A stretch of DNA of 64,000 bases from an uncultured Prevotellaceae bacterium (GTDB lineage: Bacteria > Bacteroidota > Bacteroidia > Bacteroidales > UBA3663): assembly GCA_900319235.1 (NCBI GenBank), contig ONNR01000011.1, positions 62,001 to 126,000 on the forward strand. Reading direction: 5' to 3'. Position 1 is the stretch's first letter, and every line of letters starts with the position of its first letter. This document shows positions 40,701 through 48,423 of this stretch, one piece after another. A model generated the notes under the pieces. The model saw nothing but the letters and a program-made list of their open reading frames with translations. It searched no databases and was not told the origin of the DNA. Both the position numbers and the translations under genes were made by a program.

Positions 40701-40820
40701 AGCGGCAACAACCTCCTGACCATCAAGTCAAGCAGCCTCACCTGCTCTGATCCTGAGAACCCAGGTTGGGCTTACCCAATCGCTACCTCTGTCAGCCTCG
40801 GCATCCAGCTCGGCTTCTGA
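37701..40820 (+). CDS. SusC/RagA TonB-linked transporter (fructan locus)
   Basis: 1039 aa. Signal peptide (MKKFKVLISGLVLALLCTMSALA), carboxypeptidase-like domain ('VSGTVTDNVLGEPIIGASV'), plug ('LLEEVVVTGYTTQRKADLTG', 'ASASIYGSRAANGVIIITTK') and barrel ending 'SLGIQLGF'. No STN domain. The codon choice is strongly C-ending compared with neighbours, a sign of high expression. Its position after a BT1754-type sensor and before SusD, DUF4960 and GH32 indicates import of fructo-oligosaccharides. Confidence 0.96.
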   Translation: MKKFKVLISGLVLALLCTMSALAQVQVSGTVTDNVLGEPIIGASVVEVGTTNGTITDLDGNFSLQVKSGAQLQFSFVGYVTQVLAAAPNMNVVLAEDNELLEEVVVTGYTTQRKADLTGSVAVVQTKGLKTSSDTDPMRALQGKVAGMTITSNGSPAATATVRIRGIGSFNSNQDPLYVIDGVPTTSALNTLNMNDIESMQVLKDAASASIYGSRAANGVIIITTKSGKKDQKVKVDFTASAQASFYNSQSKMKLSNTYQYATTMAQAALNDGLDPVIYAQNYGLNLNAANGVPITAYDPVTGQNVNFTVGGLYNGYINTNQTMIFSDTDWLDAISRTGFTQSYDISISHGTDKSTQMFSVGYKKANGILKYTDFENIAVRMNSTYNINKVVSVGENFTLTYSDQVDCQPLENALKMSPTVPVYEKDGVTFGGPVGGMSDRQNPLRELYQNRDNRLTMWRLFGNGYINLKPIKGLDIRSNFGLDYNASFIHSMTYTFVSDIVREDTPKTGVGQTNDLKWNWSTTANYLVPLPEDHTLTVLGGVELYKQQVIDISGNAEEFAVENALYMWPSAATGTQKLYGGQAGYTLVSLFGKLDYNWHDLLLASFTIRRDGSSRFGKNNRYGTFPAASLGYRLSKHLHQDWLDDLKLRASWGQTGNQAIANSARYTILTADYGSGRDASTAYDLKAEGSGTYPSGYRVTQTGNDNIKWETATQYNVGLDYAFFSNSLYGTVDAYIKKVKDMLINPAYLGSVGEGGASWQNGPSLENKGMEFTVGYRNKTPFGMTYNINANLDFFRNKVTYLPETTTGSYAHTAYENLVEAKVPYGSIVGYVVDGLFQSREEVLASGQENARLGGLKYADLDGNGIINSNDQTWIFNPVPDFSYGLNIELGYKSFDFAMFWQGVHGQDVYNGQKFQTDFFSLTDPGSNKGSRMMDAWTLGNTSSSIPALTTSNVGDEGRTSSYFVENGGYLKLRSLQFGYSLSEKLLKKAHMSNARVYVSGNNLLTIKSSSLTCSDPENPGWAYPIATSVSLGIQLGF

Positions 40821-40868
40821 TATGACTAACATTCAGTTTTCAAAACCTCACTAAAAAAAGATAGTCAA

Positions 40869-42617
40869 ATGAAAAAGATATATATGATTCTTATGGTGGC
40901 TGCCAGCCTGCTCACTGCCACCTCATGCGATGATTTCCTCGAGGTGAAGCCGTCGGGTACCGTTGACGAGGAACTTGCATTCTCCGATCCCGAAGGCATG
41001 CTCACCGCAGCTTACGCCTCGCTCGGTGCCGACTGGTACAACTACCCCTTCAACCTCTGGCCTTATGGTTCGCTCTCAAGTGATGACGCCATGAAGGGCG
41101 GTTCGGGTACTACCGACACCAACTACCACCCCGTCGAGGTTTGGTCCAACCTTACCGCTTCGCAGCCCGACCACATGGACGAACTCTGGTATCGTCTCTA
41201 TGTATCCGTTTCGCGTGCCAACCGTGCTATCCTCGCCATCCAGGAGTACGGCGAAGAGAAACTCGGTGCCGAAACCGCCAAGGTGCGCATGGGTGAGGCC
41301 CGCTTCCTCCGCGCTCACTTCTACTTCAAGCTGATCCAGCTTTGGTATCAAGTGCCCTGGATTGATGAAGTTGTCCTCAAGGAAGCTGCTCAAGAGCAGA
41401 CCAGAAATGACGAGTTCACCCACGAGCAGCTGATGCAGAAGGTCATCGAGGATTTCGAGGCTGCCTACAACAGCGTACCCGAAACTCCATCCGATAGGGC
41501 TCGCGTCAACAAGTATGCAGCTGCTGCCATGCTCGCCAAGTGCTACCTCACCCTCGCTTATGGCGACGGCTACGAGGCCAGCAACGGATACAGCCACATC
41601 AACCAGCAGTATATGCAGAAGGTTGTTGAACTGACCGGCTACATCGCCAACAGCGGCAAGTTCGGCTACGAGGCCGACTTCGGCGACCTCTTCATGGAGA
41701 ACAATGAGGGCAATATCGAAACCATCTTCGCTGTGCAGCACTCCGACTATATCGATGACAACACCAAGTTCGGCCGCAACAACTGGAGCAACATGCTCAA
41801 CGGCTGCTGGGGTATCTGGTCGAAGGGCTGGGACTTCCACAAGCCCACTCAGAACCTCGTCAATGCCTTCAAGGTTGATGCCAACGGCTTCCCGATGTTC
41901 GATACCTACGACAACGAGCACAACATCCACCCAGTCAATGGTATTCCTGTTGACCAGAAGTGGGATCCACGTCTCTTCCACACTGTAGGTATGCCAACCT
42001 TCCCCTACAAGTACGAGGCCCAATATACCCTCACCACCGACAACAGTCGTAACCCCGCCAACTATGGCTTCTACACTTCCCTCAAGGAGGTGCCACAGCG
42101 TAGCCTCGGCGAGAGCTACACCGAATCGACCTGGCAGGGCTTCGCAATGGACGACTACGTAGTACGTTACACCGAAGTGATGCTCTGGCGTGCCGAGGCT
42201 CTCATTGAGACCGGCAACATCGATGGTGCCATCACCATCATCAACCAGATCCGCGCCCGTGCCAACAACTCCGTAGGCAAGTACATCCAGTATGCTGCCA
42301 ACCAGATCCGCACCCTCGGCTACTATCAGTCGGGTGTCAGCAAGGAAGAGGCTCGCAAGTACCTGCGCTGGGAGAAGCGTCTCGAAATGGCTATGGAGCC
42401 CGAACGCTACTTCGACCTCCGTCGTTGGGGTCTGGCTTCCAGCACGCTCAACGCATTCTTCGCTTCCGAGAAGGAGGGCAACTACGACGGCACTGCTTTC
42501 GCCGGTTACTATGGAGATGCCTTCTACACAGCTGGCAAGAACGAATACTGGCCAATCCCCTACAACCAGCTCTTCTACGTTCCTGGTCTCTACACCCAGA
42601 ATAAGGGTTACAACTAA
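40869..42617 (+). CDS. SusD/RagB-family glycan-binding lipoprotein (fructan locus)
   Basis: 582 aa. Lipobox TATSC, then 'DDFLEVKPSGTVDEELAFSD', TPR helices ('GEARFLRAHFYFKLIQLWYQ') and the family C-terminus 'YLRWEKRLEMAMEPERYFDLRRWG' with 'YWPIPYNQL'. 48 nt after SusC. Strongly C-ending codons, as in the SusC gene. Confidence 0.95.
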   Translation: MKKIYMILMVAASLLTATSCDDFLEVKPSGTVDEELAFSDPEGMLTAAYASLGADWYNYPFNLWPYGSLSSDDAMKGGSGTTDTNYHPVEVWSNLTASQPDHMDELWYRLYVSVSRANRAILAIQEYGEEKLGAETAKVRMGEARFLRAHFYFKLIQLWYQVPWIDEVVLKEAAQEQTRNDEFTHEQLMQKVIEDFEAAYNSVPETPSDRARVNKYAAAAMLAKCYLTLAYGDGYEASNGYSHINQQYMQKVVELTGYIANSGKFGYEADFGDLFMENNEGNIETIFAVQHSDYIDDNTKFGRNNWSNMLNGCWGIWSKGWDFHKPTQNLVNAFKVDANGFPMFDTYDNEHNIHPVNGIPVDQKWDPRLFHTVGMPTFPYKYEAQYTLTTDNSRNPANYGFYTSLKEVPQRSLGESYTESTWQGFAMDDYVVRYTEVMLWRAEALIETGNIDGAITIINQIRARANNSVGKYIQYAANQIRTLGYYQSGVSKEEARKYLRWEKRLEMAMEPERYFDLRRWGLASSTLNAFFASEKEGNYDGTAFAGYYGDAFYTAGKNEYWPIPYNQLFYVPGLYTQNKGYN

Positions 42618-42633
42618 GATTCATTGATTATAT

Positions 42634-42765
42634 AGGATTCTAAGGGATTCTAAAGGATCTTAAGGGATTTTAAGGGACATATGTTTCTTGGGTCCCCATT
42701 CTCAACAAGGCTAAGGCAATGTCCCTTCATTTCCCTTAATATCCCTAAATATCCCTAAATATCTC
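42634..42765. repeat. 10-bp-period repeats forming a long intergenic hairpin
   Basis: The left side has four full units (AGGATTCTAA, GGGATTCTAA, AGGATCTTAA, GGGATTTTAA). The right side has four complementary-type units (CCCTTCATTT, CCCTTAATAT and CCCTAAATAT twice). Arms 42660-42680 and 42719-42739 pair at 18 of 21 positions, and the outer repeats extend the pairing imperfectly. In the susD to DUF4960 gap this structure could stabilise or limit the mRNA downstream of susC/susD. Confidence 0.7.
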
Positions 42766-42779
42766 AAAAACTTAATAAT

Positions 42780-44273
42780 ATGAAACTCAGATATATTTTC
42801 GCAACTATCGCTGCTGTCGCAGCACTCAGTGCCTGCAACGCCGATATGGATTACGACATCGTTGCCCCTATTCTCAGCAAACCCGATGCTTCCAGCATCC
42901 AAGCCAGCCTGCAGGGTGACAACTATGTCATTTCCTGGCCCGCCGGCAACCAGAACATGCAGGTGACCCGCTATGCCAACGGCACCAAGTCGGGCACAGA
43001 GGTTGTCACTGGTGGCACCTATACCCACTATGCTGTCGAGACCAACGTGGCCAACAGCTACGTGCTCAAATATACCGATGGCACCAACTTCTCTGAGGGC
43101 GTTGTCCTCAACTACACCCGTCCGGGCGCTGCACGTTTCAGCGGCATCCAGATGAGCCAGCTCGAAAAGGTGGGCGGCTATGACGCTTATGTTGAGTGGA
43201 ATCCGAACCCAACAGCAACCAAGGCTCACTTTGTGGCCACCAATGGCGCCGACCGCACCATCAACGAGACCCTGATGGCCAACGTGACCAACTACACCAT
43301 CAAGGACGTCGTTCAGGGCGAGACTTGGACCGTTACCCTCACAGCCGAGAACAACGAAGGACGTTCGCTCCCCGCTACCAGCAGCCTCCGTATCGGCAAG
43401 ACCGCTATCGGTTATCTCTCGGTATTCGATACTCCTGAAGAGCTCATTGCCAACGGTGACGACGACGATGCTTCGGCTTGGCTCTGGTTCCACGAGACCT
43501 ATCCAACCGGTACCTTCGTTCCATTCAGCAGCATCACTTCGGCCGACGTACTCGAGCCTTACCGCGTGCTCTGGTGGATGCGCGACCTCGACGATAACAG
43601 CTCCGTATGGGAGATGCCCGAAGTTGTCATGAACGCTACTCCTGGTGTTCGTCAGTGGTATAAGGATGGTGGCAGCCTCCTCCTTTGGGCTCACGCTACT
43701 CCTTACATCGGCACCCTCGGTCGTCTCGACATGGATATGCTCAAGAACAACGACAATGCCATCAACACCGCACCTGGCGGCTACAACCCCGACGTATGGA
43801 AGATGGCCTGCATGCTCAACTGCGGCGGCTTCGTCAAGGACTACTCGACCCATGCCGTATTCCGTGGCCTCGAAGTAGAGGACAATGGTACCACCAAGCT
43901 CATCGCCTTCAAGGGCGCTGGTTGGACTGAGGACCACAACTGCCTCTTCTTCAACATCCCATCAGCCCTCACCGGACTGGGCAACCAGGACGAGGCAAGC
44001 CTCACCATGCTCAACAACAAGTTCGGCATCTATCCTCTCGGCACTTGGGACAGCCAGATCTGGTGGGTAAGCCAGCTCAACGTCTGGGAGGCTCAGCAGG
44101 GTGATACCGATTTCCAGGGCACCGTGATCTGCGTCGGCAATGGTGGTCTCAACTTCTCGATGAAGAACGACGACGGTACTCCTGACATCAGCGCTCATCC
44201 ACACAACAACGCTTTCCAGGAGAACATCCTCACCTTCGCCAAGAACGCTCTTGAGTATCTCAAGACCCGCTAA
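42780..44273 (+). CDS. DUF4960 surface glycan-binding lipoprotein (SusE-position)
   Basis: 497 aa. Lipobox LSAC and a short N-terminal Ig/SusE-like region ('YDIVAPILSKPDASSIQASL'), then a second beta domain (120-205). A large C-terminal DUF4960 domain follows ('GYLSVFDTPEELIANGDDDD', 'LWWMRDLDDNSSVWEMPEVV', 'GGSLLLWAHATPYIG'). The B. thetaiotaomicron levan locus has a DUF4960 protein (BT1761) in the same position that binds levan. The same role is inferred here. Confidence 0.88.
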   Translation: MKLRYIFATIAAVAALSACNADMDYDIVAPILSKPDASSIQASLQGDNYVISWPAGNQNMQVTRYANGTKSGTEVVTGGTYTHYAVETNVANSYVLKYTDGTNFSEGVVLNYTRPGAARFSGIQMSQLEKVGGYDAYVEWNPNPTATKAHFVATNGADRTINETLMANVTNYTIKDVVQGETWTVTLTAENNEGRSLPATSSLRIGKTAIGYLSVFDTPEELIANGDDDDASAWLWFHETYPTGTFVPFSSITSADVLEPYRVLWWMRDLDDNSSVWEMPEVVMNATPGVRQWYKDGGSLLLWAHATPYIGTLGRLDMDMLKNNDNAINTAPGGYNPDVWKMACMLNCGGFVKDYSTHAVFRGLEVEDNGTTKLIAFKGAGWTEDHNCLFFNIPSALTGLGNQDEASLTMLNNKFGIYPLGTWDSQIWWVSQLNVWEAQQGDTDFQGTVICVGNGGLNFSMKNDDGTPDISAHPHNNAFQENILTFAKNALEYLKTR

Positions 44274-44299
44274 TTACACTACCCTATTATATAACTTGG

Positions 44300-44323
44300 G
44301 GGCGGACGCAAGTGCGCCCGCCC
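44300..44323. promoter_or_regulatory. GC-rich hairpin between DUF4960 and GH32
   Basis: GGGCGG / CCGCCC with an inner CGC/GCG pair, 27 nt after the stop. No long T-run follows, so it looks more like an attenuator or mRNA processing/stability element than a full terminator. Confidence 0.5.
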
Positions 44324-44362
44324 TCATGATTATTTAGGTTTTGATTTTAATGCCTTTACTGT

Positions 44363-44402
44363 GTTATCCCGGTTTTCCGTTATTCCGGTATAACGGGATA
44401 AC
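44363..44402 (+). promoter_or_regulatory. Hairpin just upstream of the GH32 start
   Basis: GTTATCCCG / CGGGATAAC, 9-bp stem, ending 16 nt before the ATG at 44419. A 13-nt direct repeat (GAAATTCACCATT/C) overlaps the start region. It could modulate GH32 translation. Confidence 0.45.
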
Positions 44403-44418
44403 GAAATTCACCATTATT

Positions 44419-46002
44419 ATGAAATTCACCATCCTTTCCCTCGCAACAGCATTGCTCATCGCACCAATTTTCACTTCGTGCGGCTCCGACGATCCCTTCG
44501 AAGACACCTTCAAGCCCAATCCCAATAATCCATCGGGAGGAGGCACCGACAATCCTTCGGGTGGTGGTGGTACTGACAACCCATCGGGTGGAGGCGGCAC
44601 CTCATCATCCAGCTACAACGAGCTCTATCGACCTCAGATCCACTACACCCCTGCCAAGAACTGGGTCAACGACCCCAACGGCATGGTCTATATCGACGGC
44701 ACCTGGCATCTGTTCTACCAGTACAATCCCTACGGCAACGGGTGGGGCAACATGAGCTGGGGACACGCCACCAGCACCGACCTCGTACATTGGACCGAAC
44801 AGCCCACAGCCCTCGTGCCCGATGCCTTGGGCGACATCTTCTCCGGCTCGGCCGTCTATGATGCCGACAATACCGGCGGCTTCGGCAAGGGAGCCATGGT
44901 GGCCTTCTATACTGCTGCAGGCGCACACCAGCAGCAGGCTTTGGCCTACAGCACCGATGGCGGCAAGACGTTCACCAAGTACGATGGCAATCCCATCATC
45001 GCCAACACCACTCGCGGCGATTTCCGCGACCCCAAGGTGTTCTGGCATGCCGAAAGCAAGCGTTGGGTCATGAGCCTGGCTTTGGGTTGGGAGTACGGCA
45101 TTCAGTTCTGGACCTCCACCGACTTGCGCACTTGGCGCGAAGCCAGCACCTTCACCACCGAGGTAGGTCGTTGCAAGCGTGGCCAGTGGGAGTGCCCCGA
45201 CCTGCTGCGTATGAACTACAATGGTCAGGAGAAGTGGGTGCTCATCGTCAGCGTCAATCCTGGCGGTCCTGTGATTGGTAGCGGCACCATGTACTTCGTT
45301 GGCAACTTCGACGGCGAAAAGTTCACAGCCGACGACCTCGGTTATCCCCTCTGGCTCGACTATGGCCTGGACAACTATGCAGGTGTTACCTGGAGCAACA
45401 CCCCCGATGGACGCATCATCCTCATCGGATGGATGAACAACTGGTCCTATTCAGGCGACGTGCCTTGTGATCCTTGGCGTTCTGCATTTACCCTGCCTCG
45501 CGAGCTCAGCCTCGTCGATTATCAGGGCAAGCCTGTGCTCGCCAGCCGTCCTGTAAAGGAACTCGACAAGCTCGCCAGCGACTGGTCCACCCTAGCCACA
45601 TCGGGTGGAAGCATCAACGCTCCGAGTGCCTATCGTCTGCAACTTACCCTCGATGCCACCGTTGCCAACACCATCTCCTTGGGCAATAGCAAGAAAGAGG
45701 CATACGAAATCACCTATAGCCCATCGGCAGGCAGCATCATCGCTCGTCGCAACAGCAAAACAGGAGCAGCCACGTTCAACGGTAGCTACTCCATCCCTTC
45801 GGTTTCCGGTTCGCTTTGCTGCGAGGGTAATGATCTGGTTCTCGACATCTACGTCGATCAGTCCTCTGTCGAAATCTTCACGGGCAATGGCTCGATGGCC
45901 ATTACCAACCTCGTGTTCCCAACCACCATCTACGACCAGGTTACTCTCAGTCAACCCGCCAAGGAGGTTCGTTATCAGGCGTACACTTCAATGTGGAAGT
46001 AA
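44419..46002 (+). CDS. GH32 fructanase (levanase/inulinase) lipoprotein
   Basis: 527 aa from the ATG at 44419; the upstream in-frame ATG at 44341 lacks a signal and lies before the hairpin. Lipobox FTSC, then a flexible (PSGGG)-type linker of about 40 residues that would hold the enzyme away from the membrane. Nucleophile Asp85 in 'NWVNDPNGM', transition-state Asp204 in 'FRDPK' and acid/base Glu258 in 'WECPDLL' are all present. The C-terminal beta-sandwich follows ('DQSSVEIFTGNG'). In related loci the surface GH32 starts fructan breakdown before SusC/D import; endo or exo mode cannot be decided here. Confidence 0.94.
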   Translation: MKFTILSLATALLIAPIFTSCGSDDPFEDTFKPNPNNPSGGGTDNPSGGGGTDNPSGGGGTSSSSYNELYRPQIHYTPAKNWVNDPNGMVYIDGTWHLFYQYNPYGNGWGNMSWGHATSTDLVHWTEQPTALVPDALGDIFSGSAVYDADNTGGFGKGAMVAFYTAAGAHQQQALAYSTDGGKTFTKYDGNPIIANTTRGDFRDPKVFWHAESKRWVMSLALGWEYGIQFWTSTDLRTWREASTFTTEVGRCKRGQWECPDLLRMNYNGQEKWVLIVSVNPGGPVIGSGTMYFVGNFDGEKFTADDLGYPLWLDYGLDNYAGVTWSNTPDGRIILIGWMNNWSYSGDVPCDPWRSAFTLPRELSLVDYQGKPVLASRPVKELDKLASDWSTLATSGGSINAPSAYRLQLTLDATVANTISLGNSKKEAYEITYSPSAGSIIARRNSKTGAATFNGSYSIPSVSGSLCCEGNDLVLDIYVDQSSVEIFTGNGSMAITNLVFPTTIYDQVTLSQPAKEVRYQAYTSMWK

Positions 46003-46022
46003 AAGCACAGACCCTCTCTAAT

Positions 46023-46082
46023 CCCCCTGCTTAGGGGGAAGAATTAAGCCGCGACAAGCAAACCCTCCCCCTAAGCAGGGGG
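46023..46082. repeat. Long C/G-rich inverted repeat overlapping the CDF stop
   Basis: 17-bp perfect arms CCCCCTGCTTAGGGGGA / TCCCCCTAAGCAGGGGG with a 26-nt loop; flanks continue the pairing imperfectly (about 46010-46094). Each arm is itself nearly palindromic. The right arm contains the stop codon of the CDF gene. It sits between convergent genes and probably terminates both. Confidence 0.8.
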
Positions 46083-46976
46083 AATGAGGGGGTCTTCCCG
46101 GGGTTCCACATGCACCGCGATGTGCGTCTCTTCCCCATAATGGCTTCGCAGTAGTTTCTCTACTTGCGAAGCCTTTTCGTGTGCTTCGCGCAGTGGAAGG
46201 TCACCATCCACGAGGATATGCAGTTCGATGGCATAATGATTGCCGATGCGTCGGGTGCGCAGTTCATGGGGGTCCGACACGCCAGGCACCGAGGCGGCTA
46301 GTCGAAGAATCTCCGTTTCCACCTCGTCGGGCAACGACTGCTCCATCAGGTCGCCAATGCCCACCCAAAGCAGATTGAGCGACACCTTCACGATGAAGAG
46401 ACCCACAACAACCGAAGCCACGGGATCGAGCACTGTCCACCGTTCGCCCAGGAAGATGGCGCCACCGATACCGATGGCCGTACCAACCGACGACATCGCA
46501 TCACTTCGGTGGTGCCAGGCATTGGCCTCCACGGCTTGCGAATTGAGCTGACGTGCCTTCACCATCGAATAGCGGAAAGTGGCTTCCTTGAGTACGATCG
46601 ACAGCAGGGCAGCCCATAGCGCCAGCATCCCTGGAGCCTCCAATTGTGCACCATTGGCCCACGCTACGATTTTCATCACGCCGCTATACAGGATACCCGC
46701 AGCCACCACAAGCAGTGACATCGAAACGACCGTTGTCGCCAATGTCTCGAACTTGCCGTGTCCATAGTCGTGCGACTTGTCCTTGGGCTTGCCGCTGATA
46801 TGCACAAAGATGAGCACGATGACGTCGGTCACGAAGTCGCTCAACGAGTGCACCGCATCGGCCACCATCGCAGCACTGTGTCCCGCGATGCCCGCCACGA
46901 ACTTGAAGACGAGCAGTACCACGTTCACAGCACCACCCAGCAGCGTCACCTTGTATATTTCCTTGTTTCGCTCCAT
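46071..46976 (-). CDS. Cation diffusion facilitator (CDF) transporter
   Basis: 301 aa. Six membrane segments, with the metal-site motifs 'HSLSDFVTDVIV' (TM2) and 'HRSDAMSSVGTAIG' (TM5: HxxxD), plus a cytoplasmic C-terminal domain ('HELRTRRIGNHYAIELHILV', 'HIAVHVEPRED'). The family exports Zn2+, Fe2+, Mn2+ or Co2+; the aspartate-rich TM2 and HxxxD TM5 fit zinc or iron. The last ten codons are specified by the inverted repeat at 46023-46094, so the C-terminus was probably altered by repeat insertion. It lies 79 nt after nrdG and may be co-transcribed with it. Confidence 0.92.
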   Translation of the reverse strand: MERNKEIYKVTLLGGAVNVVLLVFKFVAGIAGHSAAMVADAVHSLSDFVTDVIVLIFVHISGKPKDKSHDYGHGKFETLATTVVSMSLLVVAAGILYSGVMKIVAWANGAQLEAPGMLALWAALLSIVLKEATFRYSMVKARQLNSQAVEANAWHHRSDAMSSVGTAIGIGGAIFLGERWTVLDPVASVVVGLFIVKVSLNLLWVGIGDLMEQSLPDEVETEILRLAASVPGVSDPHELRTRRIGNHYAIELHILVDGDLPLREAHEKASQVEKLLRSHYGEETHIAVHVEPREDPLIPPA

Positions 46977-46988
46977 AGCTTTGATTTT

Positions 46989-47051
46989 TCTGAGTACTCA
47001 GAGTCCGCCGAATACTCTGTGTATTCCGAATAATCAGAATACTCCGATTGT
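46989..47051. repeat. 9-bp-period degenerate tandem repeat
   Basis: Seven units (TCTGAGTAC, TCAGAGTCC, GCCGAATAC, TCTGTGTAT, TCCGAATAA, TCAGAATAC, TCCGATTGT) filling the nrdG-CDF gap. It closely resembles the repeat inside the GH2 gene at 30983. Confidence 0.7.
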
Positions 47052-47055
47052 CTTC

Positions 47056-47577
47056 TCAATCAAACGTCGGATAAGGATTATAGTCGAACTCAACGACCTT
47101 GCCCGCCTTCAGCGACTTCTGGACATCGACGAGGCGCTGGTTGCTCGATCCACGGAACAGCAGGTCCAGGCTCTTCTTTGCTTCGATGAAAGGACCATCG
47201 ACCAGGACTTCAAGATAAGGCAGCATCTTGCTCATCTTCGGGTCGGCCACTACCTGCTCGTAGAGGAAGCCCGTGTAGCACCAGATGCCCTTATGCAGTT
47301 CATCGCGTATGCGACGTGCCAGCTCCGTAAACGCCTCGGGCTGATACATGGGATCGCCGCCGCTGAAGGTAATATCACCCTCCGCAAATTTCAGTTCCTC
47401 CATGATTTCGTCGATGCTTACACTGTGTCCTGCTGTAAACGACCACGTCTCGGGATTATGGCAGCCCGGACAGGCATGACGACAGCCTGCACAATACACA
47501 CTCGTGCGCCAACCTGGTCCATCGACCGTCGTGTCGGCCACAATCTTCATCAATTGGATATTAGGTATTTTTTCCAT
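47056..47577 (-). CDS. nrdG: Anaerobic ribonucleotide reductase activating protein
   Basis: 173 aa from the ATG at 47577; the longer reading to 47643 would begin upstream of the -7 box at 47609. Radical SAM cluster motif 'CRHACPGCHN' (CX3CX2C), glycine-rich 'TFSGGDPMYQP' and 'VLVDGPFIEAKK' match NrdG. It uses S-adenosylmethionine and a 4Fe-4S cluster to form the glycyl radical in NrdD for anaerobic dNTP synthesis. No nrdD gene is present in this window, although the two are usually adjacent. Confidence 0.93.
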   Translation of the reverse strand: MEKIPNIQLMKIVADTTVDGPGWRTSVYCAGCRHACPGCHNPETWSFTAGHSVSIDEIMEELKFAEGDITFSGGDPMYQPEAFTELARRIRDELHKGIWCYTGFLYEQVVADPKMSKMLPYLEVLVDGPFIEAKKSLDLLFRGSSNQRLVDVQKSLKAGKVVEFDYNPYPTFD

Positions 47578-47608
47578 AGTAAATGTATCAGTATTCTTTT
47601 TGTGGGCG

Positions 47609-47616
47609 CAAATATA
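47609..47616 (-). promoter_or_regulatory. Promoter -7 box of nrdG
   Basis: TATATTTG followed by CG on the minus strand, about 32 nt before the ATG. Confidence 0.7.
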
Positions 47617-47650
47617 CACAATTTCTCCGACATAACGAAACAATTAAGCA

Positions 47651-47729
47651 AAAAAAACACCCTGTCGTCCGACAGAGTGTTTTCTTACACACATATTACT
47701 AACTTAAACTAACCAATGAATCATTTTTG
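47651..47729 (-). ncRNA. Candidate small RNA of about 80 nt
   Basis: On the minus strand a complete promoter (TTG, 20-nt spacer, TATCTTTG at 47736-47743) is followed after about 50 nt by an intrinsic terminator: arms within 47656-47681 pairing GACAG/CTGTC and ACAC/GTGT, then GTTTTTTTT. No gene fits between. A six-codon ORF (M-I-H-W-L-V) starts near the 5' end, so a leader peptide is an alternative. nrdG downstream has its own promoter, so this is probably an independent small RNA. Confidence 0.6.
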
Positions 47730-47962
47730 ACACTGCAAAGATAGGGCTGATTTTTTGTTTCCACAAGTTTTTTCTCTTCTTTTTGTTCGGGATATAACGA
47801 CACAATGCCCAAATGGCGACAATCTTGCCGAGCCCCTTCTTTTTTGTCGCTTCGTGAGTTTCTCCAATCGTAGCAAGCATCCCGACGCGCGGGATAATGC
47901 TCTATGACGTGGAATATGGAGGATTTGTGAAGGAGACTGGCTTTCTGAAAACCGGAAAAGCG

Positions 47963-48365
47963 CGTCTGCGTTCGCGGATGTACAATTTCACGCAGCAAAT
48001 GGAGCGTCTACGTTCGCAGACGTACTATTTCACGCAGAAAATGGAGCTCCTACGTTCGCAGACGTACTATTTCACGCAGAAAATGGAGTACCTACGTTCG
48101 CAGACGTACTATTTCACGCAGAAAATGGAGCACCTACGTTCGCAGACGTGCTATTTCACGCAGAAAATGGAGCGCCTACGTTCGCAGACGTGCTATTTCA
48201 CGCAGAAAATGGAGCGCCTACGTTCGCAGACGTACTATTTCACGCAGAAAATGGAGCGCCTACGTTCGCAGACGTACTATTTCACGCAGAAAATGGAGCG
48301 CCAAGGTTCGTAGACGTACTATTTCACGCAGAAAATGGAGCGCCTACGTTCGCAGACACTCCATT
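47963..48365. repeat. 42-bp tandem repeat array
   Basis: Nine contiguous 42-bp units plus a partial tenth. The first (47963-48004) is degenerate; units 2-8 (48005-48298) are almost identical, unit 9 is slightly changed, and unit 10 breaks off. Each contains CTACGTTCGCAGACGTACTA and ACGCAGAAAATGGAG, with an inner inverted repeat TACGT…ACGTA. Variation is concentrated in the two or three bases after GGAG. There are no spacers, so it is not CRISPR. Because 42 is divisible by 3, two plus-strand frames stay open (14-residue period R-L-R-S-Q-T-Y-Y-F-T-Q-K-M-E), but no promoter or start supports a gene. Confidence 0.85.
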
Positions 48366-48423
48366 TCGGTTTGGGATAGTCGATTCTTTTCGTTTTTTCC
48401 TCTATTTCTGATGTTTAAAAACT

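Noticed and set aside
47699..47998. 99-aa minus-strand ORF upstream of nrdG
   Set aside because: Low-complexity, no recognisable domain, and it overlaps the promoter of the sRNA candidate and the start of the repeat array.
47963..48365. CRISPR array
   Set aside because: Units abut directly with no unique spacers, the period is 42 bp and no cas genes are present.
47897..48411. Protein-coding gene through the 42-bp repeats
   Set aside because: Two plus-strand frames stay open only because 42 is a multiple of 3. There is no promoter box, and neither frame resembles a protein family.
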